64,000 nucleotides of DNA from Panopea generosa (taxonomy: Eukaryota > Mollusca > Bivalvia > Adapedonta > Hiatellidae). Each line of letters opens with the position of its first letter. Positions within the stretch are counted from its first letter, which is position 1. Made by a program: the position numbers and the translations under genes. Under the pieces are notes generated by a model. It was given only the letters and a program-made list of their open reading frames with translations. It had not been told where the DNA came from and searched no databases. The DNA is taken from contig CM055898.1 in assembly GCA_029582155.1 (NCBI GenBank), positions 31,264,020 to 31,328,019 of the forward strand, read 5' to 3'. Shown one piece after another: positions 59,801 through 64,000 of the stretch.

Positions 59801-62017
59801 GTGCACAGGATCAGACGGCCGAGGGTTCGATCCTCCACCACGGCAGCTGTGGGTGGTGTCCTTGACCAAGATCGATCCTCCACCACGGCTGTGGATGGTG
59901 TCATTGACCAAGACATTTTATCCGTATATACTCAGTACTGGTTCTATACAAGAAGACTTCAAGTGCGATTTACTTAAACTTATTTAATAATCGAAATAAA
60001 ATAAATAAGTTTAAACTAAAACAAACTAAAAAAGAAGAAAACTCACTATCAATTATTCAATGTTTATTCTCATTTCACTAAAACAATTTTTAAGTGTAGT
60101 TTTTAAATGACATTTCATTTCAATGAACAAAAATCTCATTTGAGCATGAGCATAACAACAGTTCGTTTTAACTTTATAATTCAATCAACAAAACCTATTA
60201 AAATAGAACGAACGCAATATTTGGATTGATAAAGATGTATTTGTTTTTTTAAATAACGAACATTAAATTTATGTTTGCTTGCAATTTTTAGTTAGTGTGT
60301 TTGATTCCCGGTTCGACCCGATGACCTCTCAAAAAACCAACACTCATCAATTACTAAGAAAAGAAAACGACTCGAAATTGGTTCATATAACTTAAACTGC
60401 TTTACACTTTCTTCGCAGCTAAACTAAAACGAAGAAATACAAACTTGAAAAGAAGTTAATTTCTTTCAGTATTTTAATGTTTAATAAACAATTAAAACAC
60501 GTTAATCTTAGATAGAAAGCTTAATGGTGTGCCTCAATGTCCGAGTTTGTACAGCTGTTTGGTTATTTTTTAAAAAACAGTACTTTACTTTAATTTTACC
60601 AACCTGTCCAATAACTGAGTCCTGAGTTGTATTAGTATCGAAACTGTAACTGTATGACTTTTGTGGAAAAGCAGGGTTGTTATCGTTAATATCTACCAGA
60701 ACAACAGTAACTGTGGTATTGTTCTCTCCTGCCGTATTGTCAAACGTTGTCGTGCCAACCTAAAATTGACAAATGGTTCGATCGATTTTTTGCATGCATT
60801 GATACCTTCTTGCAGTTACATGTACCGAGCTGTTGGGTCCCTTATATATTTTACACTTTTTTCTGTATTATTGGGTCAATATATGAGTCCGACACTAAAG
60901 TTTAGTGTTCAGACTGATGTGTTAATTTTACACATGTTTATTGTCCCGCTACTTATTTGGTTTTATGAAGTCTAGACCTAAAAGTGAAAATATCATGTAT
61001 TAAAATTAACGATCAATTTAAAATATAAAATGCGTGGATTATATATATATATATATATGCACATAGTATAGCGGTTATAACATTTTCAAAAATTGTAGGA
61101 AATGACGTAATTTTGATTTGATTACAAACCATGAATATTAGTGTTCCATTTTCAAATCTTTCTCTGTCCAGTTTAGATGAATCTTCTACAGTTATTGTCC
61201 CGTTGTTATCAATATGTAATGGGATGTTCGCAGTTAGAATGTGGTAAGTAAAATTCGCATTCTTTCCCTGGATATAAACAAAAATAAAGATGAAATGCGT
61301 GTTGATTTTGACAACGGTCTATGATATGTCATATATACTTATATATTTACAAAGGAGAAATTGAAACATAGTTTAACTAACATGTAATCATATATTCAAA
61401 AGCTTCAAATGCTGTCAGAACTATTTGCTCCTTGGCCAGCGTGCAATTTCCTTTTTTTTTCACTTCGATGAATTATCCTCTGTTTACTGAGCGTAATATC
61501 TCGCTACGATTGTTAATGCTAACACTACATGGTACAATATTTCATCGATAGAAAACAGTCATGTGTACATAATGTTACTAAAATAAGCGTATTTTTTAAT
61601 GACTGTCACTATTGTTCACTGGTGCAAGTACAAGTACATTTTTGTTTACTGTTATGACAGGTTCAGGTAAGCACCTTTTCGAAAGCTGTGTTTCGATTGG
61701 TTAATCGTTAGCAAGGAATGCGGACAGAACTTCTCCTTTAAATATAAAGAGTATATGTTTCATATAGTAGTAATACGAAAATTACACAGTATATTATGAT
61801 GCAAAGGAAAGCATGAGAGCCTATAGATGTAAGTATACTCAACCTCGTCTTTATCCACTGCCTCAACCTTGCACACAAATGCCCCTTTATGAGCATGCTC
61901 GGAAATGGTAGCTGTATAGTGGTCTTTGTTAAACATCGGCTTATTGTCATCTACATCGACAACTTGCACATTAACTGTGGAAGTACCAGTCTGTTTGGGC
62001 TTGTCAGTTTGCTGAGC
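38112..62017 (-). CDS. PCDH15-like: Protocadherin-15-like (Cad99C-type) cadherin, 16 exons, 5' end outside window
   Basis: Gene span; coding exons are listed separately. They join in phase into 884 residues with no stop before the terminal TAA. Order in this fragment: tail of a cadherin repeat (1-29, ending DVDDNKPMF); repeat 30-135 (VDKDE, LDRE, DINDNNP); repeat 136-247 (DEDEGPNGN, but no closing DxNDN); repeat 248-337 (no central DxD, has LDRE and DANDNAP); last repeat 338-428 (DDDANENG, ARDNGSP); membrane-adjacent beta-alpha-beta-beta-alpha domain about 437-520; membrane helix 528-548; acidic cytoplasmic tail 549-884 ending MTSL. Known family: protocadherin-15 and fly Cad99C sit on microvilli or stereocilia, bind calcium between repeats and use a C-terminal PDZ ligand. 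The missing linker motif two repeats before the last favours PCDH15 over CDH23; that choice is inference. Any upstream repeats and the signal peptide are not in the window. Confidence 0.85.
39650..40395. repeat. Four diverged direct copies of a roughly 130-230 bp intronic segment
   Basis: Recurring landmarks in the last cadherin intron: gagatttcgattcat, gaatcgatattaactgg, actgatgttggaacttgaaa and aaaatcacagaatttcat. Copies begin near 39,670, 39,893, 40,027 and 40,312. 40,160-40,260 also carries a fragment (gtagacacatggcatgatag) shared with the SINE body at 62,180-62,280. Confidence 0.65.
41061..41308. repeat. (ATTC)n microsatellite in cadherin intron
   Basis: About 50 units of attc/cgtt with one 37-bp interruption (catgttagacatacttattc...). 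It ends about 55 bases from the donor of exon 15, so length changes could matter for splicing. Confidence 0.95.
41363..41495 (-). CDS. PCDH15-like: Cadherin exon 15 of 16 visible: juxtamembrane cytoplasmic segment
   Basis: One base plus 44 codons; acceptor ...ttttattcag, donor ACAG|gtacag. Encodes HKRYKHLYDSLTAV then SLYESQEINVKMEDETSD. The basic start (HKRYKH) right after the membrane helix fits the positive-inside rule and a cytoplasmic location. The exon lies between an ATTC microsatellite and a GT microsatellite. Confidence 0.9.
41705..41825. repeat. (GT)n/(GCGT)n microsatellite in cadherin intron
   Basis: Alternating gtgtgtgcgtgcgtgcgt then a pure GT run at about 41,785-41,820. It lies directly before the 30-bp minisatellite. 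Confidence 0.95.
41880..42895. repeat. 30-bp minisatellite, about 34 copies, in cadherin intron
   Basis: Unit: attgctgacagttccattgc then ggtgaccatt. A few units are shortened or fused near 42,140-42,310. On the gene's own strand it reads as a 10-residue repeat (MVTAMELSAI) open for 327 codons together with the flanking GT tract. The array is intronic, between the exons for the membrane helix and the juxtamembrane tail. Confidence 0.95.
43383..43500 (+). mobile_element. tRNA-headed SINE fragment
   Basis: Contains agtagtaggtgccttcttaa (A-box region, weak) and tcgttggtttgagtcccgct (B box GGTTTGAGTCCC). Intronic; body not defined. Confidence 0.45.
43758..43925 (-). CDS. PCDH15-like: Cadherin exon 14 of 16 visible: helix 2 of MAD and transmembrane segment
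   Basis: One base, 55 codons, then AG of a split serine codon; acceptor ...tatttgcag, donor ACAG|gtatac. Encodes RIVSNYEAVRSVLFETEKQS (helix 2), a short linker, then a 21-residue hydrophobic helix starting IGLIVMALVILIGAG and followed by HRQF. The exon is flanked by large repeat-filled introns (2.3 kb downstream, 4.6 kb upstream). Confidence 0.93.
43985..44945 (-). repeat. Composite dispersed repeat, copy 3, in cadherin intron
   Basis: Same family as 15,130-16,770, same orientation: caaggtcacactttgagctc, gtccggcctgtaactttgtc, acatgacgacg. The right end matches that copy (ttcacagacaatttgaggg, then tatcagtgacatttctt). The left end lacks the cgtccgtcc tract and looks truncated. Confidence 0.8.
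46870..47030 (-). mobile_element. tRNA-derived SINE
   Basis: On the minus strand: gcggaggtggtggtgtagta (A-box region) followed by gcgcgggttcgatcccaag, a perfect B box, spaced as in a tRNA. The 3' body runs to about 46,870. Intronic; the cloverleaf is incomplete, so it is not a tRNA gene. Confidence 0.7.
47090..47275 (-). mobile_element. SINE with the same core as 56,315-56,530
   Basis: On the minus strand, an A-box-like start (tggctgattggtctaagacg) is followed by tgtgagaaagtttccagttt and cttgcgg..gtggttctactc. The plus-strand element at 56.3 kb carries tgtgagaaagttttccagtt acttgc.. in the same order. It lies directly upstream of the SINE at 46,870-47,030, same orientation. Confidence 0.65.
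48492..48542 (-). CDS. PCDH15-like: Cadherin exon 13 of 16 visible: 51-nt exon, membrane-adjacent strand 3
   Basis: One base, 16 codons, then AG of a split arginine codon; acceptor ...tgttttcag, donor TAAG|gtaact. Encodes SRIHIYTSEVSKADLL: a strand then the start of the second helix. At 51 nt it is the shortest exon; phases fit both neighbours and its length is a multiple of three, so it could be skipped without a frameshift. Confidence 0.85.
49687..49891. mobile_element. 205-bp MITE (pogo/Tc1-like ends)
   Basis: Left end cagtagaacttcgatggctc, right end (reversed) cagtagaacgtcgtcggttc. The interior has several ggttcgag/ctcgaac words in inverted arrangement. Ends beginning CAGT are typical of pogo/Tigger-type elements; the assignment is inference. 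It sits about 60 bases downstream of the exon 12 donor. Confidence 0.6.
49952..50023 (-). CDS. PCDH15-like: Cadherin exon 12 of 16 visible: membrane-adjacent domain, strand 2
   Basis: One base, 23 codons, then AA of a split lysine codon; acceptor ...attttccag, donor CGAA|gtaagt (near-consensus). Encodes SLSDVLEVNVSIIHVTETVE: the end of helix 1 and a long strand. One N-x-S sequon (NVS). Confidence 0.85.
50551..50639 (-). CDS. PCDH15-like: Cadherin exon 11 of 16 visible: membrane-adjacent domain, strand 1 and helix 1
   Basis: 29 codons plus AA of a split lysine codon; acceptor ...ctgttacag, donor AAAA|gttagt. Encodes NSVSIGTP (predicted strand) followed by KTKAEIEAIKADIEK (predicted amphipathic helix). 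This starts the ferredoxin-like membrane-adjacent domain (MAD) found in PCDH15 and CDH23. Family assignment rests on secondary-structure pattern and position, not on residue identity. Confidence 0.82.
51073..51414. mobile_element. 342-bp MITE with 70-bp terminal inverted repeats
   Basis: Left arm 51,073-51,143 begins agtaggatccagttaaggat; right arm 51,340-51,414 reversed begins agtaggatccagttaaggta. Both continue catgactactc..catgcta.ataaaggaca..tttataaacc. Interior about 200 bases without coding potential. In the intron between exons 10 and 11. Confidence 0.8.
51530..51671 (-). CDS. PCDH15-like: Cadherin exon 10 of 16 visible: end of last EC repeat
   Basis: One base plus 47 codons; acceptor ...ctctccccag. 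Donor taken as TAT|gtaaat, which keeps phase and gives ...MGPVY joined to ISKHG; an alternative CCA|gtttat six bases earlier would drop two residues. Encodes MFSLNETSGELSV and IIVVARDNGSP, the closing part of a canonical repeat. No DxNDN follows, as expected for the membrane-proximal repeat. Confidence 0.87.
52285..53766. repeat. 91-bp minisatellite, about 15-16 copies, in cadherin intron
   Basis: Unit contains gggttaattataagcgcgat, atctctgagtattactcttg, caccggtg, the perfect palindrome TCTGTATATACAGA, and acactatttcgatat. A four-unit (364-bp) higher-order copy is visible: 52,459-52,701 and 52,823-53,065 are nearly identical. The array ends 44 bases before the exon 9 donor. Confidence 0.95.
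53810..53868 (-). CDS. PCDH15-like: Cadherin exon 9 of 16 visible: EC11-like repeat calcium motif
   Basis: 19 codons plus GG of a split glycine codon; acceptor ...aatattacag, donor CCGG|gtaagg. Encodes ATDDDANENGIVRYFLQNTG, a textbook DxDxxxNG cadherin motif that reads straight on from NIE of the previous exon. Confidence 0.92.
54090..54278. mobile_element. Possible MITE at the start of the 52-bp minisatellite
   Basis: Short inverted ends: ctctcccgattt on the left and tctcccgaacc reversed from the right. Contains gctatgaattgtgggacagg, shared with 32,880-32,985. The 52-bp array begins immediately after the right end. Confidence 0.5.
54279..55150. repeat. 52-bp minisatellite, about 17 copies, in cadherin intron
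   Basis: Unit: ggccactcctcagcggtggt, atctgctgctgaccgtcaca, gtgactggaata. Left units carry ctcctcagcggtggtatc, right units ctcttcagtggtgttatc, so variants are spatially sorted. Not a multiple of three; no long open frame. Confidence 0.95.
55417..55548 (-). CDS. PCDH15-like: Cadherin exon 8 of 16 visible: EC10-EC11-like boundary
   Basis: 44 codons, phase 0/0; acceptor ...tctttttcag, donor GAG|gtaaac. Contains VTVHVADANDNAPKF (complete calcium linker), then TFTLPDDVSDGEIVGNIE, the start of the last repeat with LPDD in place of the usual xEx. Confidence 0.93.
56315..56530 (+). mobile_element. SINE with tRNA-like head and shared core
   Basis: Head: ccttggttgggtgtccatag then ggtcgagagttgagccc (decayed B box). 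Core: ttttgtgagaaagttttcca and atgttggttaatctcagatt, shared with 47,090-47,275. Intronic. Confidence 0.6.
56644..56725 (-). CDS. PCDH15-like: Cadherin exon 7 of 16 visible: EC10-like repeat
   Basis: One base plus 27 codons; acceptor ...tgtatttcag, donor CAA|gtaagt (near-consensus). Encodes VLVTNILLDRENRSSYNISV then DVKENTQ; LDRE followed by S-Y-N-I-S-V is the typical lower half of a cadherin repeat. Confidence 0.9.
57166..57230 (-). CDS. PCDH15-like: Cadherin exon 6 of 16 visible: EC10-like repeat, atypical
   Basis: 21 codons plus GG of a split glycine codon; acceptor ...tctattttag, donor CGGG|gtacgt. Encodes CALAGRMYDYHGGDEFKVNV. The ATDxD motif expected here is absent, so the repeat is degenerate at its upper calcium site, as in the non-canonical EC10 of PCDH15. 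Short, but splice phase and flanking cadherin sequence support it. Confidence 0.8.
57231..58358. other. Cadherin intron between exons 5 and 6, no feature recognised
   Basis: An 82-codon open frame on the plus strand (57,473-57,721) has no recognisable protein features and opposes the gene; treated as chance. Confidence 0.5.
58359..58479 (-). CDS. PCDH15-like: Cadherin exon 5 of 16 visible: EC9-EC10-like junction without calcium motif
   Basis: One base completing the split arginine codon plus 40 codons; acceptor ...ttcttgatag, donor AAA|gtaaga. Phase requires this acceptor; a second AG 14 bases downstream (tttag|ctacgg) looks stronger but would break the frame. Protein reads RCSLATVTIAKSSAEE, then SLSQDVSVLENSPPGTIISI. 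Where other repeats carry DxNDNxP before the next repeat, this one has AKSSAEETMSL, so the linker lacks the calcium ligands. That matches the calcium-free EC9-EC10 linker described for protocadherin-15. Confidence 0.85.
58638..59240. repeat. Duplicated intronic segment and (AATG)n microsatellite
   Basis: 58,641-58,712 and 59,168-59,240 share catgattaatttcacgagaa, atttccgcacaatat and taacaatattgtatata. A pure (AATG)n run of about 9 units lies at 58,743-58,780. Confidence 0.65.
59355..59566 (-). CDS. PCDH15-like: Cadherin exon 4 of 16 visible: bulk of EC9-like repeat
   Basis: 70 codons plus AG of a split arginine codon; acceptor ...ctttcccag, donor AAAG|gtatat. Encodes VNATDEDEGPNGNVTY (calcium-binding DxD region) and ends FIQACDNPVVITQ. 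The usual ARD near the end of a repeat is ACD here. With SEC, SC and the RC that opens the next exon, four cysteines lie in this repeat, suggesting disulphides. Confidence 0.92.
59770..59955 (+). mobile_element. tRNA-derived SINE
   Basis: Head: gtgtggtttagtgatagagc (A-box region) and cgagggttcgatcctccac (B box GGTTCGATCC). A partial second copy of the B-box end (gatcgatcctccaccacggc) follows. The body has ggtggtgtccttgaccaaga and actcagtactggttctatac, a SINE body pattern I recognise from molluscs. T-stem pairing is poor, so not a functional tRNA. Confidence 0.75.
60604..60759 (-). CDS. PCDH15-like: Cadherin exon 3 of 16 visible: end of EC8-like, start of EC9-like repeat
   Basis: 52 codons, phase 0/0; acceptor ...caattttag, donor CAG|gttggt. 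Carries VTVVLVDINDNNPAF, a complete calcium linker motif, followed by the first strand of the next repeat (SYSYSFDTNTT). The usual glutamate of the first-strand xEx motif is replaced, so calcium coordination at this end of the EC9-like repeat may be reduced. Confidence 0.93.
61031..61060. repeat. (AT)n microsatellite
   Basis: About ten AT units in the intron downstream of exon 2. Confidence 0.9.
61130..61267 (-). CDS. PCDH15-like: Cadherin exon 2 of 16 visible: middle of EC repeat (EC8-like)
   Basis: 46 codons, phase 0/0; acceptor ...tatatccag, donor ATG|gtttgt. Continues VDKDE as GKNANFTYHI, then IDNNGTITV and KLDRERFENG, the standard order of a cadherin repeat (N-x-x-x-x-Y, then LDRE). Three N-x-T/S sequons are present (NFT, NGT twice). 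Confidence 0.92.
61844..62017 (-). CDS. PCDH15-like: Cadherin exon 1 of 16 visible: end of one EC repeat, start of next
   Basis: 58 codons, phase 0 at both ends; acceptor ...tttttatag, donor GAG|gttgag. Encodes the closing strand and calcium linker of one repeat (VDVDDNKPMF), then the start of the next (HYTATISE, VEAVDKDE). The acidic motifs DVDDN and DKDE are the classic inter-repeat calcium ligands. In the PCDH15 numbering I infer, this is the EC7-EC8 boundary. It is the most upstream exon found; more 5' exons must exist since there is no start or signal peptide. Confidence 0.92.
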
Positions 62018-62179
62018 CTATAAAAATAAATATATCATATATCAATATTATTCAATATTAACTATCTAAATATTAGTCATCCGCATGATGCAGTTATGGT
62101 ACGGAGATGTTATTGGTATAAGATGTTTAGCGCCGCTTTCAAAAATGTTTCAAATTTAGCGCGACGGAGTTTACTTGTG

Positions 62180-62425
62180 ACAGTGCTCCAAACGCTGCCA
62201 CACTGGGATGTCATATTACAGACACATGGTATGATACGCAGCCTCATCACACTATACTGACAACACGCAAAATATATCTACAACTATCCTCAAAATGTTA
62301 CGCATCAATAGACGGAGGAAGATTCTTTTCCGTTACCATTTTCAAAGTCTTTGGAATGACCCGGTCTGGAATCGAACCCACGACCTTCTGCATGCGAGAC
62401 GCACCTTCTACCTTAAGACCAACAC
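62180..62425 (-). mobile_element. tRNA-Ala-derived SINE
   Basis: Minus strand head: gttggtcttaaggtagaagg (A box), tctcgcatgcag (CGC anticodon-like loop), gtcgtgggttcgattccaga (perfect B box). The body continues to about 62,180 with accatgtgtctgtaatatga, and tcccagtgtggcagcg; part of it recurs at 40,160-40,260. Upstream of the first visible cadherin exon. Confidence 0.7.
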
Positions 62426-62429
62426 TGTA

Positions 62430-63010
62430 GTATAAGGCATGGCGGATTTATCGAATACCACGGTAATAATCATTCTAGCAATGATAAAATGCATGTGATT
62501 TCAGTGGTTGCGGGTACTACAAATACATGTACCGTCGGTAAGTCACTACGTTCTATTACATGTATAACTACGCCGTTTGTTTACGATAAAAAAAATAATT
62601 ATTTCTTTCATGGTAAAATCACAAAAACATTAAATAATATTAATGATGCAGTGAATATTTCAAACAATCGGATATCTACTTTTATTAGTTTTATCAATGA
62701 AATGTTGATGTGCGGCATTCTGCTAAACGGTTAAATTTGATTTGGGCAATAGCTAACTGAAATAACTTTGGTTAGAGAGTATATTTTCAGAATAAATCGT
62801 TTAAGAGTGTATGAATAAGGTAAGTATACACCAATTTTGAAACTGGAGACTATATGAGGTTAACAGCGATCGCAATTATGCTTTTAATAAGATATACATC
62901 ACCCTGCAATTATAGTTAAAGGGGTAGTGGTGTTATAAATAGAGTTTTGGACGCTCACCTTAATGAGCCAAACAATAAACGAATTAATTGTTATTGTCAC
63001 ACCAGCAATA
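62430..63010. other. Non-coding stretch, probably cadherin intron
   Basis: An 81-codon plus-strand frame (62,489-62,734) has no recognisable features. No further cadherin exon was found to the right of 62,017. Confidence 0.45.
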
Positions 63011-63013
63011 ACA

Positions 63014-64000
63014 ATCAATCAATCAATCAATTTTATTCATTAATCGGCAAATTATACCTTTGGCCATTTACAAAGTTTTACCAAGAAATATGGCAAAGAC
63101 AATACATCTTAAAACAAAACATATAAAACAAACATTACACAAATAACAACACATCACATGTATATTAATCCTACGAAACAATCATACGTTCAAGGGTATG
63201 ATTTCTTATTACAAGAGCTTCTTGGGTAAATTTTGAAATTTTGAACAACATTTTTTCATTCTTAGACGACATGATATCTATAAATTTATTGAGTGTAGGC
63301 CAAGCCATGCGGCCTAAATATTTAGTACGAACTTCGTTTTATTTAGTACAACACAGCACAAAATGATATTCTGACTAAATAACATTCTGGTTGCAAAGTT
63401 TACATAATCTATTGGCACGATCAATACCATTATATCTTCCGGTCTCAATTTCAAGAGAATGTGAACCTAATCTTAAACATGTATATTGCTTTCGTAGAGA
63501 ATCATTTTTAAGTTTGTCAAAATAGTCTTCATAGCAAATTATGTTTTTAAATATTACGTAATAATCAAGTTTAGGTGAGTTATGTATACTCATACTCCAT
63601 TCTTGAACAAACTAGTCTCGTAATCGCCTTTTAAGTAAAGGGAAATAATTGGCATTGTTCAGAAAGTTGTTAGTTAAATTCGAATAACCAAGATTACCAA
63701 TAATAGTTCTAATCCGATTTGCCCAACAGCTCCCATTTATGTCATTACATTGGTCAATATAAATGCTGTATATAGGTGAGTTAACATCACTCATTATCTT
63801 TAACAAAAATTGTAACAACCTTTCCCTACTTATTACAGTTAATGGAAATCGCCCTTATACCCCATAAACAGCATAATTTGACGTTTGTTGACGTACTCCC
63901 AAAATATACTTGCAAAATTTGATATGCAGTTTATCTTCTTCTTTTAAATTATACACGCCCCATACTTCAGCTCCATACAATAAAATTGGAACAAACATTG
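63014..64000 (-). mobile_element. Dead LINE, 3' part, running off the right edge
   Basis: On the minus strand, from the window edge: MFVPILLYGAEVWGVYNLK, then CKYILGVRQQTSNYAVYGV, a stop, RERLLQFLLKIMSD, ANRIRTIIGNLGYSNL, another stop, then SLRKQYTCLRLGSHSLEIET and CKLCNQ..., further stops, and YLGRMAWPTLNKFI. All segments stay in one frame, broken by at least four stop codons. The 3' end is marked by a (ATTG)n tail at 63,014-63,032, typical of LINEs that end in short tandem repeats. Related to the LINE at 17,518-18,835. Confidence 0.82.
63150..64000 (-). pseudogene. LINE reverse-transcriptase/C-terminal pseudogene
   Basis: Post-catalytic RT segment plus C-terminal Cys/His cluster (CKLC...H...C) in a single frame with in-frame stops near 63,863, 63,612, 63,393 and 63,345. 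No frameshift is needed, so decay has been mainly by point mutation, unlike the deletion-bearing copy at 17.5 kb. Confidence 0.75.

Noticed and set aside
59770-59850. Functional tRNA gene
   Set aside because: A and B boxes are good but stems do not pair into a cloverleaf, and a SINE body follows.
62342-62425. tRNA-Ala gene on the minus strand
   Set aside because: tRNA-like head is continuous with a repeated SINE body; acceptor stem not formed.

Overview
This is an AT-rich, repeat-laden stretch of an invertebrate nuclear genome, most likely a bivalve mollusc. That is an inference from the sparse small exons with GT..AG introns, abundant minisatellites, tRNA-headed SINEs, and several dispersed repeats I recognise as typical of molluscan genomes. 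No bacterial, organellar or viral genes were seen.

The one convincing host gene is on the minus strand, from 62,017 down to 38,112. Sixteen exons join with intact splice sites and matching phases into an 884-residue C-terminal part of a large cadherin; its 5' exons lie beyond the right edge. The protein shows the end of one cadherin repeat, four complete repeats, a membrane-adjacent ferredoxin-like domain (beta-alpha-beta-beta-alpha), one membrane helix and a 336-residue acidic tail ending M-T-S-L, a class I PDZ ligand. The third-from-last and second-from-last repeats are joined by a linker without the calcium motif DxNDN, the position of the calcium-free bent linker of protocadherin-15 (EC9-EC10). 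With the membrane-adjacent domain and PDZ end, this makes a protocadherin-15 / Cad99C-type protein the best call.

Layout. 1-7,500: non-coding, with a fold-back MITE (2,955-3,123), a 43-bp minisatellite and a composite dispersed repeat (4,165-5,610). 7,520-13,870: a roughly 500-bp inverted repeat (arms 7,520-8,078 and 12,023-12,488) enclosing a 69/63-bp minisatellite, with a 54-bp minisatellite abutting the outer end of the second arm. 14,090-16,770: further dispersed repeats, the second being the same composite family as at 4,165 but inverted. 17,518-18,835: a dead LINE. 19,829-28,250: an 8.4-kb array of a 37-bp unit, containing three copies of a 1,336-bp higher-order block. 28,420-34,400: small minisatellites and a multi-copy dispersed repeat block. 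34,400-38,100: nothing recognisable except a possible poly(A) signal. 38,112-62,017: the cadherin gene, whose introns hold 30-, 52- and 91-bp minisatellites, SINEs, MITEs and another composite repeat. 63,014-64,000: the 3' part of a second dead LINE on the minus strand with a 4-bp-repeat tail.

Most long open frames here are by-products of minisatellites whose period is a multiple of three (69/63, 54, 30, 36 bp) and are not proposed as genes.
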